Shown here in pieces: positions 1 through 8,901 of a DNA stretch of 64,000 nt (positions are counted from its first letter, which is position 1; each line of letters opens with the position of its first letter). This DNA comes from Actinopolymorpha singaporensis (GTDB taxonomy: Bacteria > Actinomycetota > Actinomycetes > Propionibacteriales > Actinopolymorphaceae), in assembly GCF_900104745.1 (NCBI RefSeq), contig NZ_LT629732.1:1364001-1428000 (forward strand), in the 5' to 3' direction. The position numbers and the translations under genes were made by a program. Under the pieces are notes generated by a model. That model saw only the letters and a program-made list of their open reading frames with translations, did no database searches and was not told the origin of the DNA.

Positions 1-62
1 AGCCGCCATGATCGCGAGGGTGCGGCCGTTCGGGCCACCGGATCGCGCGGGGTTCCGGCCGG

Positions 63-764
63 TCAGGAATCCTCGACGCGGGGACGCCGGAAGCCGGGAT
101 GCCCCGCCGGCAGCGAACGCCTCAGCACCCACGCGCTCACCGCGACACATGCCGCGACCAGCGGCCAGGTCAGCGCGGCCCGGGCAGCGGCGAGGGCCAC
201 CACCGCGTCCGCTGCGTACAGCGCACCGAATACTCCCACCCGTACGGCGTACTGCCCGACCCACACCCAGGAGGCGGCGCCGTAGGCCCGCAGCAGGTCG
301 GGGTCACGTCGCCAGCGCCCGCGTTGCCGGAGCGCGGTGCCCACGACGATGCCGAGCAGCGGCCGGCGCACCACGATGCTCACGATCCAGGCCAGCCCGC
401 TGGCGGCGTTGGTGGCGAGCTGGACCAGGAAGAAGTCGGCGGCCCGGCCGGTTCGGAGTACGACCACGGCGGCGACCGCGACCCCGAGCAGCCCGAGCAG
501 GACGGCGCGCGGCCGGGCACCTCGAGACCATCGGTACGCCGCCACCGCGACCCCGACCGCCAGCGCGGCAGCGACACCCCAGCCCACGGAGTTGCCGGCG
601 ACCAGCCAGCCGGCCACGAACGCCACGGGCGGCAGCGCGGCGTCGACGGAGGCCTCCCAGCCCCCGAGTACCCCGGCCAGCGAGTCCGGTTCGTCCGAAT
701 GGTGGGTGTCGCGCTCGTCGACCTCGTCTGCCCGCACGTCACCAAGCGTGCCTGATGGCCGCAC
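63..764 (-). CDS. DUF3159 family membrane protein
   Basis: A 233-residue protein with a charged, acidic N-terminal segment of about 40 residues followed by five or six hydrophobic segments, with short basic loops between them (for example RQRGRWRRDP). Length, the glycine/tryptophan-rich first membrane segment and the overall pattern match the actinobacterial DUF3159 family, whose function is unknown; membrane location is clear from the sequence. The start is a GTG; a second in-frame GTG at 737 is an alternative. It is divergent from the aminotransferase gene with only a few tens of bases between them, so the two must share a promoter region. Family assignment is from pattern memory and is fairly but not fully secure. 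Confidence 0.75.
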   Translation of the reverse strand: MRPSGTLGDVRADEVDERDTHHSDEPDSLAGVLGGWEASVDAALPPVAFVAGWLVAGNSVGWGVAAALAVGVAVAAYRWSRGARPRAVLLGLLGVAVAAVVVLRTGRAADFFLVQLATNAASGLAWIVSIVVRRPLLGIVVGTALRQRGRWRRDPDLLRAYGAASWVWVGQYAVRVGVFGALYAADAVVALAAARAALTWPLVAACVAVSAWVLRRSLPAGHPGFRRPRVEDS

Positions 765-805
765 CGGGCGCCGTGTCCCCTCCGGCAGACCCTATGGTGA
801 GGAGC

Positions 806-1897
806 ATGACCGACCCGTCGACCGGACCTCGCCTGCGCAGAGCTCTCCAGGGCATCCCGTCGTACAAGCCGGGCCGACCGGCAGCGGCGGCCACCGACCG
901 GCCGACGTACAAGCTGTCCAGCAACGAGAATCCGTTCCCGCCGCTGCCCGCCCTCGTCGAGGCCGCGCACGAGGCCAGCCGGGTGATGAACCGCTACCCC
1001 GACCTCGCCTGCGGCCGGCTGGTCGGCACACTGTCGGACCGGCTCGACGTCCCGCCCGGTCACTTCGCCATGGGGACGGGTTCGGTGGCGCTGCTCTACC
1101 ACCTGCTCCAGGCGACCTGCGAGCCCGGCGACGAGGTGGTGTACGCCTGGCGCTCGTTCGAGGCGTACCCGATCGCGGCGCAGGTCGCCGGTGCCACCCG
1201 GATCGAGGTGCCGCTGACCACCGGTGCGCGGCACGACCTTCCCGCGATGGCCGCCTCGATCACCGACCGGACCCGGGTCGTGATCGTCTGTACGCCGAAC
1301 AACCCGACCGGCCCGGTGGTCACCCACGAGGAGCTGGCCGACTTCTGTGCCCAGGTCCCGCGTGAGGTGCTGATCGTGGTCGACGAGGCCTACCTGCAGT
1401 TCGTCCGCGACCCGGCGGCCGCCGACGGGCTGGCGCTCTACCGCGACCATCCGAACGTCTGCGTGCTGCGGACCTTCTCCAAGGCGTACTGCCTGGCCAA
1501 CTTCCGGGTCGGGTACGCGATCGCGCACGACCCGGTCGCCGAGGCGCTGCGGGTGTGCACCCCGCCGTTCGCGGTGTCCAGCGTCGCGGAGGAGGCGGCC
1601 CTGGCCGCGCTGGCCTGCGAGAACGAACTCCTCGAGCAGGTCGAGGTGTTGGTCAAGGAGCGCGCCCGGGTGACCGAGGGTCTGCGCGCGCTCGGTTTCG
1701 ACGTACCCGCGACCGAGGCCAACTTCAGCTGGCTCCCGCTCGGTGCCGACACACAGGCGTTCGCGCGGGCGTGTGAGGAAGGTGGCGTCGTGGTCCGGCC
1801 GTTCGACGAGGACGGGTGCCGGGTGAGCGTGGGTGAGCCCGCCGCCAACGACCTTTTCCTGGACCTCGCCGGACGCTGGGCCGCCCGGGCACGCTGA
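806..1897 (+). CDS. histidinol-phosphate / aromatic aminotransferase (HisC/Pat family)
   Basis: PLP-dependent fold-type I aminotransferase of 363 residues. Visible hallmarks: SSNENP near residue 38, NNPTG at 165-169, the VDEAY segment at 192-196 that holds the pyridine-binding Asp, and the FSKAY segment whose Lys226 should form the Schiff base. The RSFEAYP segment at 117-122 resembles the aromatic aminotransferase (Pat) branch of actinobacteria, so the substrate may be phenylpyruvate/prephenate or imidazole-acetol phosphate; sequence alone does not separate these. The frame stays open upstream to base 8, but that extension is low-complexity Arg/Pro and antisense to the DUF3159 gene. ATG 806 is preceded by a GGTGAGG; ATG 794 is the alternative. 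No other histidine or shikimate gene is nearby. Confidence 0.88.
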   Translation: MTDPSTGPRLRRALQGIPSYKPGRPAAAATDRPTYKLSSNENPFPPLPALVEAAHEASRVMNRYPDLACGRLVGTLSDRLDVPPGHFAMGTGSVALLYHLLQATCEPGDEVVYAWRSFEAYPIAAQVAGATRIEVPLTTGARHDLPAMAASITDRTRVVIVCTPNNPTGPVVTHEELADFCAQVPREVLIVVDEAYLQFVRDPAAADGLALYRDHPNVCVLRTFSKAYCLANFRVGYAIAHDPVAEALRVCTPPFAVSSVAEEAALAALACENELLEQVEVLVKERARVTEGLRALGFDVPATEANFSWLPLGADTQAFARACEEGGVVVRPFDEDGCRVSVGEPAANDLFLDLAGRWAARAR

Positions 1898-1954
1898 CGT
1901 CCGGCCGGTCGGCGGCACGCGAGTGCGGGCGCCGCAGGTGGGTAGTCGGAGTTC

Positions 1955-3097
1955 ATGGGCGTCGCCGCCGACCTGTGCGGGCTGATCCGTGACCACGAGG
2001 GGCCCGCGCTGCGGGTGACAGCGCTCGTTCGTGACCGGCGTGATCGGATCCTGCTGCTGCGGCGGCCCGACGGGGCATCGTGGCCCGGGACCTGGGAACC
2101 CGTCGTCGCCGACGTACCGGTCGGTGCCTCCGTCGGTGACACCCTCCGGGACGCGGTCGCCCGGGCGACCGGCTGGACCGTCCGTGCGGTCGAGCCGATG
2201 GTCGAGCCGGCCTTCGACGGAACAGGTCGTACGGGCCGGCCGGGTCGAGCGGTCCGTCGCGACCTCCGTTTCCTGGTGACCGCAGTGACCCCAGTGACCC
2301 CAGCGACCGCGGCCGAGCCCGCCGCGGCGCGTGACCTCGCCCCGGCACGTGACCTCTCTCCGGCTCCTGACCTCACCGGCACCGGCCACGACGCGTTCAC
2401 CTGGGCCGGTCTCGGTGACACCGGCTGGCTGCGGTCGCCGGGAACCGTGGCCGACCCCGGCCTGGCCGAGGTGGTGGTGAAGTCCGCGCGGACCCGGCTG
2501 ACCCGGAGGCTGCGGCTGGAGCCGGTCGGTCCTGAACACGGGATGGACCTGTGGCGCCTGCACTCCCGGCCGGAGGTGGCGGGCTGGCTCGGCGGTGCGT
2601 GGACGCAGGAGTCCGCCCGGCGAAGTGTGCTGCGGCTGCGGGCCGGCTGGGACGCGGTGGGGTTCGGTACGTGGGCCGCCTACGACCGTGACGACGGCGA
2701 ACTCGTCGGCCGTGGCGGCGTCGCGCCGTGCACCCTCGACGGTCGTTCGACCCACGAGGTGGGATGGACGGTACGCCCGGAGCGGTGGGGTCGCGGCTAC
2801 GCCACCGAGATCGGTGCGGCCGGTCTGTTGCTCGCGTTCGCCGAACTCGGTGCGCGGGAGGTGGTCGCCCTCACGTTGCCGCACAACGCGCGTTCACGTG
2901 CGGTGATGGAACGGTTGGGAATGCGCTTCGCGCGTGAGGTCCCGCACGCCGGGATGCGTCACGTGCTGTATGTCGTACGTCCGAACGCTGTGACGATGCC
3001 TGGCCAGGTCCGGCCAGAAGCCCAACCGGGGTTGGCGGTCTCCCCCGGGCATCTCGGTTTCTCCGGTGCGAGTGGTTGTTCGAACCGATTATCCTGA
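1955..3097 (+). CDS. Nudix-like domain fused to GNAT acetyltransferase
   Basis: A 380-residue two-domain protein. Residues about 18-125 have the Nudix beta pattern (LLLRRP, then SWPGTWEPV), but the Nudix box is eroded: at residues 66-73 the positions of the REUxEExG core read DAVARATG, so the metal-binding glutamates are missing and hydrolase activity is doubtful. Residues about 170-345 form a GNAT domain of the RimJ/RimL kind, with the acetyl-CoA loop region RWGRGYATE, then a C-terminal NARSRAVMERLGMR helix typical of N-acetyltransferases. The linker holds short tandem repeats. The last about 35 residues look like low-complexity read-on past the domain. The acetylated substrate is unknown. 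ATG start; no clear operon partner. Confidence 0.8.
   Translation: MGVAADLCGLIRDHEGPALRVTALVRDRRDRILLLRRPDGASWPGTWEPVVADVPVGASVGDTLRDAVARATGWTVRAVEPMVEPAFDGTGRTGRPGRAVRRDLRFLVTAVTPVTPATAAEPAAARDLAPARDLSPAPDLTGTGHDAFTWAGLGDTGWLRSPGTVADPGLAEVVVKSARTRLTRRLRLEPVGPEHGMDLWRLHSRPEVAGWLGGAWTQESARRSVLRLRAGWDAVGFGTWAAYDRDDGELVGRGGVAPCTLDGRSTHEVGWTVRPERWGRGYATEIGAAGLLLAFAELGAREVVALTLPHNARSRAVMERLGMRFAREVPHAGMRHVLYVVRPNAVTMPGQVRPEAQPGLAVSPGHLGFSGASGCSNRLS
2277..2376 (+). repeat. in-frame tandem repeats in the interdomain linker
   Basis: Two short repeat tracts encode the Nudix-GNAT linker: a 9-base unit close to CAGTGACCC at 2282-2309, then an 18-base unit beginning CGTGACCTC at 2330-2347 and 2348-2365, with a partial third copy. 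Unit lengths are multiples of three, so copy-number change would alter linker length without a frameshift. Confidence 0.65.
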
Positions 3098-3188
3098 GGA
3101 GGACTCAGCTTCAGCTTCCGCCGGATCGCCCGTGGAGGGGCGGCGTTCGCGACCGGCGATCCTTCTTCCGAAACGCACTCGGTGAGGA

Positions 3189-5030
3189 GTGGCCTGCCCG
3201 ACAATGCCATCAGATACCTCGGCGGCGACCGTCGCCAACCAGTCCAACCAGCCCGGTACCAACAACTCCAAGAAACATCTCCGTAGCCTCGACTCCCTGT
3301 GGCGGCTGCGGAGCTACCTTCGACCCTACGTCGGCCGACTGGTCGTGATGTTCGCCGCGGCACTCGTCGGCGTCGGCGCCAGCCTGGCGATACCTCTGGT
3401 CACCAAGCAGATCATCGACGGGCCGATCGCGGACCGTGACTCCCGTGGCCTTGTCCTGCTGGGCCTGCTGGCGGTCGCACTCGGACTCGTCGAAGCGTTC
3501 CTCATCTTCCTCCGTCGCTGGATCCAGTCCGTGGCCGTGCTCGGCCTGGAGACCGAGATCCGCGACGACATCTACGCTCACCTGCAGCGGCTGCCGATGA
3601 GCTTCCACGGCGGCTGGCAGAGTGGCCAGCTGCTGTCCCGGATCACCACGGACCTGTCGATCATCCGGCGGTTCCTCGGCTTCGGTGTCATTTTCCTGGT
3701 CACCAACGTCGTGCAGTTGACCGTCGTCACGGTGCTGTTGCTGCAGATGTACTGGCCGCTGGGCCTGCTGGTGGCGGCGACCGCGGCGCCGGTCATCGTG
3801 ATGTCGGCGCGGTTCCAGAAGCGCTACATCCGCATCTCCCGCGCGGTGCAGGACCAGCAGGGTGACCTCGCGACCATCGTCGAGGAGGGCGCGGTCGGGA
3901 TCCGGGTCATCAAGGCGTTCGGCCGCCGGCACCACATGTACGACACCTTCGACGAGCAGGCACGCCAGGTCTACGACACGTCCATGGACAAGGTGCGGCT
4001 GTCGTCGAGGTTCTGGACGTTCCTCGGGTTCGTCCCCAACCTCACCCTCACCCTCGTCCTGCTGTTCGGCGCGCTGGCCGTCGGTAAGGGAGCGTTGACA
4101 CTCGGCGCCCTGGTGGCGTTCAGCACGCTGGTGCTGCAGCTGGTGTGGCCGATCGCCTCGCTGGGGCAGATCCTCGCGATGGCCCAGGAGGCGATGACCG
4201 CGTCCGACCGGGTGATGGAGGTGCTCGACACCGAGCCGGCCATCGTCGACGGTTCGGACGAGGCGCCGCGGGCGGCCGGTCACCTGCGGTTCGAGGGGGT
4301 CGGCTTCCACTTCCCCGACGACGACACTCCGGTGCTGCACGACGTGTGGCTGGACGTCCAGCCGGGCGAGACGGTGGCGGTCGTGGGCGCGACCGGTTCC
4401 GGCAAGACCACGTTGACGGCGCTGGTGCCCCGGCTGCACGACGTCACCGCGGGCCGGGTGACCATCGACGGGCGCGACGTCCGCGACCTCACCCTCCCGG
4501 CCCTGCGCTCCATCGTGGCCACCGCGTTCGAGGAGCCGACGCTGTTCTCCATGAGCGTGCGGGAGAACCTCACGCTCGGTCGCACCGACGCGACCGAGGA
4601 GGAGGTCCACCAGGCGCTCGAGGTCGCGCAGGCGAAGTTCGTCCACGACCTGCCGTGGGGCCTGGACACCCGGATCGGCGAGCAGGGCCTGTCGCTGTCC
4701 GGCGGTCAGCGGCAGCGCCTGGCACTGGCCCGGGCGGTCCTCACCAGGCCGAAGATCCTGGTGCTCGACGACACGCTGTCCGCACTGGACGTGGAGACCG
4801 AGGCGCTGGTGGAGAAGGCGCTGCGGTACGTGCTCGCCGAGGCCACCGGCATCGTGGTCGCCCACCGGGCGTCGACGGTGCTGCTGGCGGACAAGGTGGC
4901 CCTGCTGCAGGGCGGCACGGTGACCCACGTCGGCACCCATCAGGAGCTGCTCGCCGAGGTGCCCGCCTACCGCGAGCTGCTCGGCCAGGACGCCGACACC
5001 GACCTCGAGGCGAAGGAGGTGTACTCGTGA
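3189..5030 (+). CDS. ABC exporter half-transporter, subunit 1 (degenerate Walker B)
   Basis: Type IV (multidrug-exporter fold) ABC half-transporter of 613 residues: an N-terminal six-helix membrane domain (about 45-345) and a C-terminal nucleotide-binding domain. The Walker A (GATGSGKTT), LSGGQ signature, and H-loop (VAHRAST) are intact. The Walker B reads ILVLDDT, with Asp528 where the catalytic glutamate belongs. That substitution is typical of the degenerate-site partner in heterodimeric exporters such as BmrC/TM287. The next gene overlaps it by four bases (GTGA) and supplies the partner. Start: GTG 3189 or ATG 3204, both just after a GGTGAGGAG. Likely substrate: lipids, peptides or drugs; not determinable. 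Confidence 0.9.
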   Translation: MACPTMPSDTSAATVANQSNQPGTNNSKKHLRSLDSLWRLRSYLRPYVGRLVVMFAAALVGVGASLAIPLVTKQIIDGPIADRDSRGLVLLGLLAVALGLVEAFLIFLRRWIQSVAVLGLETEIRDDIYAHLQRLPMSFHGGWQSGQLLSRITTDLSIIRRFLGFGVIFLVTNVVQLTVVTVLLLQMYWPLGLLVAATAAPVIVMSARFQKRYIRISRAVQDQQGDLATIVEEGAVGIRVIKAFGRRHHMYDTFDEQARQVYDTSMDKVRLSSRFWTFLGFVPNLTLTLVLLFGALAVGKGALTLGALVAFSTLVLQLVWPIASLGQILAMAQEAMTASDRVMEVLDTEPAIVDGSDEAPRAAGHLRFEGVGFHFPDDDTPVLHDVWLDVQPGETVAVVGATGSGKTTLTALVPRLHDVTAGRVTIDGRDVRDLTLPALRSIVATAFEEPTLFSMSVRENLTLGRTDATEEEVHQALEVAQAKFVHDLPWGLDTRIGEQGLSLSGGQRQRLALARAVLTRPKILVLDDTLSALDVETEALVEKALRYVLAEATGIVVAHRASTVLLADKVALLQGGTVTHVGTHQELLAEVPAYRELLGQDADTDLEAKEVYS

Positions 5031-6928
5031 CGACCCAGACCCAGACCACGACGAAGACCTCCGACGGCGAGGCCGACGAGAACGCCCTGAAGACCGCCGG
5101 CACCCAGCCGGCGGAAGACAAGGGCTGGCGGGGTGTCGCGGCCGAAGGGCAGGACGACATCGGCGACAAGGCGTCGGTGTTCCTCCGGGAGCGTTCCCGG
5201 AAGCTGCTCGGCGACCTGCTCCGTCCCTACCGCAAGCTGATCGCCCTGCTGGTCGTGGCGGTGGTCGTCGAGAACGCCGCCCGGCTGGCCATCCCGTACC
5301 TCGTGAAGGTCGGTATCGACCGTGGCATCCCGCCGCTGGTCCACAACGAGGGCGCCACCACCCTGGTCACCGTCGTGGTGGCCCTGGTCGTGGCGGCGGT
5401 CACCCAGGCCGTCACCCGGCAGCTGTTCCTGCAGCTGTCCGGAAAGATCGGCCAGGAGGTGCTGCTCCACCTGCGGCGACGGATCTTCAACCACTTCCAG
5501 AAGCTGTCGCTGTCGTTCCACGAGAAGTACACCTCCGGTCGGGTGATCTCCCGTCTGACCTCCGACATCGAGGCGATCTACGAGCTGCTGCAGTCCGGCT
5601 TCGACAGCATGGTGAGCGCGGTGCTCACCCTCGTCGGTACGGCCGTGCTGCTGCTGATCCTGGACGTCAAACTCGGTCTGGTGGCGCTGGTCCCGATCCC
5701 GATCCTGCTGTTCTTCACGCAGTGGTTCCGGAAGAAGTCCAGCATCGCCTACCGCAAGACGCGGGAGACGGTGGCGGTCGTCATCGTGCACTTCGTGGAG
5801 TCGATGGGCGGCATCCGCGCGGTGCAGGCGTTCCGTCGCGAGCCGCGCAACCAGGAGATCTTCGAGGAGGTCAACGCCAGCTACCGTGACGCCAACATGC
5901 AGGGCATGCGGCTGATCGCGGTCTTCATGCCGGGCGTGAAGGCGATCGGCAACGTCACGGTGGCGGCAGTGCTGTTGTACGGCGGCTGGCTCGCGTTCCA
6001 CGACGCGGTGACCGTCGGTGTGCTCGCGGCGTTCCTGCTCTACCTGCGGCAGTTCTACGAGCCGATGCAGGAGATCAGCCAGTTCTACAACACGTTCCAG
6101 TCGGCCAGTGCCGCCCTGGAGAAGCTGTCCGGTGTGCTGGAGGAGAAGCCGGAGGTCGCCGAGCCCGCCGAGCCGGTGAAGCTCGACAACGCCCGCGGCG
6201 AGGTGCACTTCGACCACGTGGAGTTCGGATACGTCGAGGGCCGGCCGGTGCTGCCCGAGCTGGACCTGCGGATGCCCGCGGGTCAGACGGTGGCGTTGGT
6301 GGGTGCGACCGGCGCCGGCAAGACGACGTTGGCGAAGCTGCTGGCCCGCTTCTACGACCCGGTGAAGGGGAGCGTGCGCCTGGACGGGGTCGACCTGCGC
6401 GACCTGGACGAGGCCACCCTCCGCAAGGCCGTGGTCATGGTGACGCAGGAGAACTTCCTGTTCACCGGGACGGTCGCCGACAACATCCGGTTCGGTCGGC
6501 CGGACGCCACGATGAAGGAGGTCGTGGCGGCGGCACGGGCCATCGGTGCGGACGAGTTCATCGAGGCGCTGCCGGACGCGTACGACACCCAGGTGGGCAA
6601 GCGCGGCGGCCGGCTGTCGGCCGGGCAGCGGCAGCTGATCGCGTTCGCCCGGGCGTTCCTTGCCGACCCGGCGGTGCTGATCCTCGACGAGGCGACGTCC
6701 AGCCTGGACGTGCCGAGCGAGCGACTGGTGCAGCGGGCCCTGCGGACCATCCTCGCCGACCGGACCGCGTTGATCATCGCCCACCGGCTGTCCACGGTGG
6801 AGATCGCCGACCGGGTGCTGGTGATGGAGCAGGGCCGGGTGGTCGAGGACGGGTCGCCCAGCCAGCTGATCGAGCAGACCGGGCGGTTCGCCGACCTGCA
6901 CAACGCGTGGTTGGAGAGCCTGGCCTGA
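5027..6928 (+). CDS. ABC exporter half-transporter, subunit 2 (catalytic Walker B)
   Basis: Partner half-transporter of 633 residues. GTG 5027 overlaps the upstream stop and follows an AAGGAGG at 5012-5018. It starts with a Thr/Gln/Lys-rich, about 60-residue cytoplasmic extension, then six membrane helices and a nucleotide-binding domain with Walker A GATGAGKTT, Walker B ILILDEA (catalytic Glu555) and H-loop IAHRLST. Its signature motif is LSAGQ (Ala532) in place of LSGGQ. In a head-to-tail dimer this weakened signature would face the Asp-bearing Walker B of subunit 1, so both defects fall in one composite ATP site while the other site is canonical. Translationally coupled to subunit 1; transcription should end at the hairpin after the stop. 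Confidence 0.92.
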   Translation: MTTQTQTTTKTSDGEADENALKTAGTQPAEDKGWRGVAAEGQDDIGDKASVFLRERSRKLLGDLLRPYRKLIALLVVAVVVENAARLAIPYLVKVGIDRGIPPLVHNEGATTLVTVVVALVVAAVTQAVTRQLFLQLSGKIGQEVLLHLRRRIFNHFQKLSLSFHEKYTSGRVISRLTSDIEAIYELLQSGFDSMVSAVLTLVGTAVLLLILDVKLGLVALVPIPILLFFTQWFRKKSSIAYRKTRETVAVVIVHFVESMGGIRAVQAFRREPRNQEIFEEVNASYRDANMQGMRLIAVFMPGVKAIGNVTVAAVLLYGGWLAFHDAVTVGVLAAFLLYLRQFYEPMQEISQFYNTFQSASAALEKLSGVLEEKPEVAEPAEPVKLDNARGEVHFDHVEFGYVEGRPVLPELDLRMPAGQTVALVGATGAGKTTLAKLLARFYDPVKGSVRLDGVDLRDLDEATLRKAVVMVTQENFLFTGTVADNIRFGRPDATMKEVVAAARAIGADEFIEALPDAYDTQVGKRGGRLSAGQRQLIAFARAFLADPAVLILDEATSSLDVPSERLVQRALRTILADRTALIIAHRLSTVEIADRVLVMEQGRVVEDGSPSQLIEQTGRFADLHNAWLESLA

Positions 6929-7527
6929 GCGCGGCGCCGGCCCCCGCTCGGGGTCGGCCACGTCAGACGAGAAGGAGCCGTCTCCCTGCGGGGAGGCGGC
7001 TCCTTCTCGTTGTCCGGTCACCTGCCGTCTGGGCCCCGGCCCTGGTGATCCACCGCAAACCCGACGTTGACGGTCCGAACCCTGACCAACCGGGTACCTC
7101 GAGCCGGCGACACTGTCTCCTGCTCCGGTCCGGATCCCGTCACCCTGGGTGCCCGCGTGTGACCTGTTCGGCCGCTCGTTGTGGCACAGGCGTTCCTCCC
7201 ATGCACGCGACGTGACATCGGTGGGAGATTGACAACATTCCGGTCACCGGATTGGCGATCCGACGGCCGGTCCCGGTAGCGTCAAGGGCCGAACTACCCG
7301 TCAGGGGTGGACCGGCCCGCACGGGTGTCTCCGACAGACGCCGCAGGGCGAAGTTGCGCCCGTGCTGTCGATCGTCGTGATCGATTCCGGGGGTGCCGGT
7401 CGGCTGTGACCGCGTGAGCGCACGCGACCGCGTGTGCCAACCCGCGGTTGACAGACCCCGAGTGCCTCGCCGTGGCCGGCTCTACAGCCGTGTGCCACGA
7501 GGGTGCGATCGAAAAGATTGGGAGCTC
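6929..7527 (+). other. long intergenic region ahead of the betaine transport operon
   Basis: About 600 bases without a credible gene. It begins with the exporter terminator. It has two TTGACA hexamers (7229-7234 and 7448-7453) that could serve as -35 elements, but neither has a convincing -10 at normal spacing. A short palindrome CCGGTCACCGG follows the first hexamer. Osmotically regulated transport operons often have complex promoters, so a long leader is plausible; I recognise no riboswitch here. Confidence 0.4.
6967..7010 (+). terminator. strong intrinsic-type terminator of the ABC exporter operon
   Basis: Inverted repeat with arms 6967-6986 and 6991-7010: 20 base pairs with a single G-T wobble around a TGCG tetraloop. 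It lies 38 bases after the stop codon. There is no long T-run, as is common for actinobacterial terminators. Confidence 0.88.
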
Positions 7528-8901
7528 GTGCACGCAGTACGTGCCGAAAAGATCTACAAGGTCTTCGGGCGTCGTGCAGACGATGCCGTACCTCTGCTGG
7601 AGCAGGGCAAGGAAGCCAAGGACGTGCGCCGGATGGGCGTCACGCCGGCCGTGATCGACGCGTCCTTCGCCGTCGACGAAGGCGAGATCTTCGTCGTCAT
7701 GGGGTTGTCCGGTTCGGGAAAGTCCACGTTGATCCGGATGCTCAACGGACTCCTCACTCCTACCTCCGGCAAGGTCTATCTCGGTGACACCGAGCTGAGC
7801 GGGCTTTCCCCCAAGCGGTTGCGTGCGGTCCGGCAGGAGAAGATCAGCATGGTCTTCCAGCACTTCGCACTGCTGCCGCACCGGACCGTCCTGGAGAACG
7901 CCGCCTACGGGCTGGAGGTTCGCAAGCTCGGCAAGGCCGAGCGCAACGACCGGGCCCGCGAGGCGCTTTCCATGGTGGGACTGGAGGGCTGGGAAGACCA
8001 CCTGCCGACCCAGCTTTCCGGCGGGATGCGGCAGCGGGTCGGCCTGGCGCGTGCGCTCGCCGCCGGCACGGACATCGTGTTGATGGACGAGGCGTTCAGC
8101 GCGCTCGACCCGCTGATCCGGCGGGAGATGCAGGAACAGCTGCTGGAACTCCAAGCCCGCTTGGGCAAAACCATCATCTTCATCACCCACGACCTGAACG
8201 AGGCGATGCGTCTCGGCGACCGGATCGCGATGATGCGGGATGGCCGGATCGTGCAGATCGGTACGTCGGAAGAGATTCTCCAGGACCCGGCGAACGACTA
8301 CGTCGCGCAGTTCGTGCAGGACGTCGACCGCTCGCGGGTCCTCACCGCCAGCGCGGTCATGGAACCGCCGGTGGCGTTGGTGCGGGCCAAGTCCGGCCCG
8401 CGGCAGGCGCTGCGGGTGATGCGGGAGAACCAGGTCGGTGCGGCGTTCGTCGTCGACCGGGACCGCCGCCTGGTCGGCGCGGTGCGAGACAACGTGGTGG
8501 CGGAGGCGACCCGTACCGGCAGGGAGTCCCTGGACGGACTGACCAACGCCGACGACGTGGTGTCGGTCGGGCCGGACGTGATGCTCGCCGACCTGCTGAC
8601 TCCCTCGGCGGAGGCACCCGTGCCGCTCGCGGTGGTCGACGAGGACCGCCGGCTGCTGGGTGTGATCCCGAGGGTGACCCTGCTCGCCGCACTGGGCAGC
8701 GGCACGCACGCCCCCGATCTCAACGGTGGGCAACCCCATTCCGCCGGCGCGCAAGCCGAACCTGACGGGCAGCAAGTCGAACCTGACGGGCAGCAAGCCG
8801 AGGTTGACGGGCAGCAAGTCGGACCTGACGGCACGCAACCCGAGGTTGACGTCAAGCTCGCCGGCAGCACCGGCACGGACACCGAGGAGGCCAGGCCGTG
8901 A
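7528..8901 (+). CDS. proV: glycine betaine/proline ABC transporter ATP-binding protein (ProV/OpuAA type) with CBS domains
   Basis: ATPase of the osmoprotectant uptake system, 457 residues from GTG 7528 (GGGAG just upstream). The Walker A is GLSGSGKST at 59-67, followed by an [12 protein letters not shown]-loop region, an LSGGMRQR signature and an [12 protein letters not shown] Walker B. Two CBS domains follow (about residues 270-390); in OpuA-type transporters these sense ionic strength or nucleotides and gate transport. A hydrophilic tail of about 55 residues consists of degenerate seven-residue repeats (see the repeat entry) and is not part of the known family core. The stop overlaps the permease start by four bases (GTGA). 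The N-terminal segment with QGKEAKDV is typical of the ProV/OpuAA family. Confidence 0.93.
   Translation: MHAVRAEKIYKVFGRRADDAVPLLEQGKEAKDVRRMGVTPAVIDASFAVDEGEIFVVMGLSGSGKSTLIRMLNGLLTPTSGKVYLGDTELSGLSPKRLRAVRQEKISMVFQHFALLPHRTVLENAAYGLEVRKLGKAERNDRAREALSMVGLEGWEDHLPTQLSGGMRQRVGLARALAAGTDIVLMDEAFSALDPLIRREMQEQLLELQARLGKTIIFITHDLNEAMRLGDRIAMMRDGRIVQIGTSEEILQDPANDYVAQFVQDVDRSRVLTASAVMEPPVALVRAKSGPRQALRVMRENQVGAAFVVDRDRRLVGAVRDNVVAEATRTGRESLDGLTNADDVVSVGPDVMLADLLTPSAEAPVPLAVVDEDRRLLGVIPRVTLLAALGSGTHAPDLNGGQPHSAGAQAEPDGQQVEPDGQQAEVDGQQVGPDGTQPEVDVKLAGSTGTDTEEARP
8758..8850 (+). repeat. 21-base in-frame repeat in the ProV tail
   Basis: Units at 8758-8778, 8779-8799, 8800-8820 and 8821-8841, with a partial fifth to 8850. 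Each encodes a variant of E-P/V-D-G-Q-Q-V/A. The first two differ by only two bases, pointing to recent duplication. Confidence 0.9.

Noticed and set aside
8-805. N-terminal extension of the aminotransferase frame over the DUF3159 gene
   Set aside because: Arg/Pro/Ala low-complexity sequence, antisense to a membrane protein gene, and the enzyme family begins at the MTDPSTGP region.
7229-7453. Two TTGACA boxes as complete promoters of the betaine operon
   Set aside because: No convincing -10 hexamer at 16-19 bases from either; kept only as a note in the intergenic entry.
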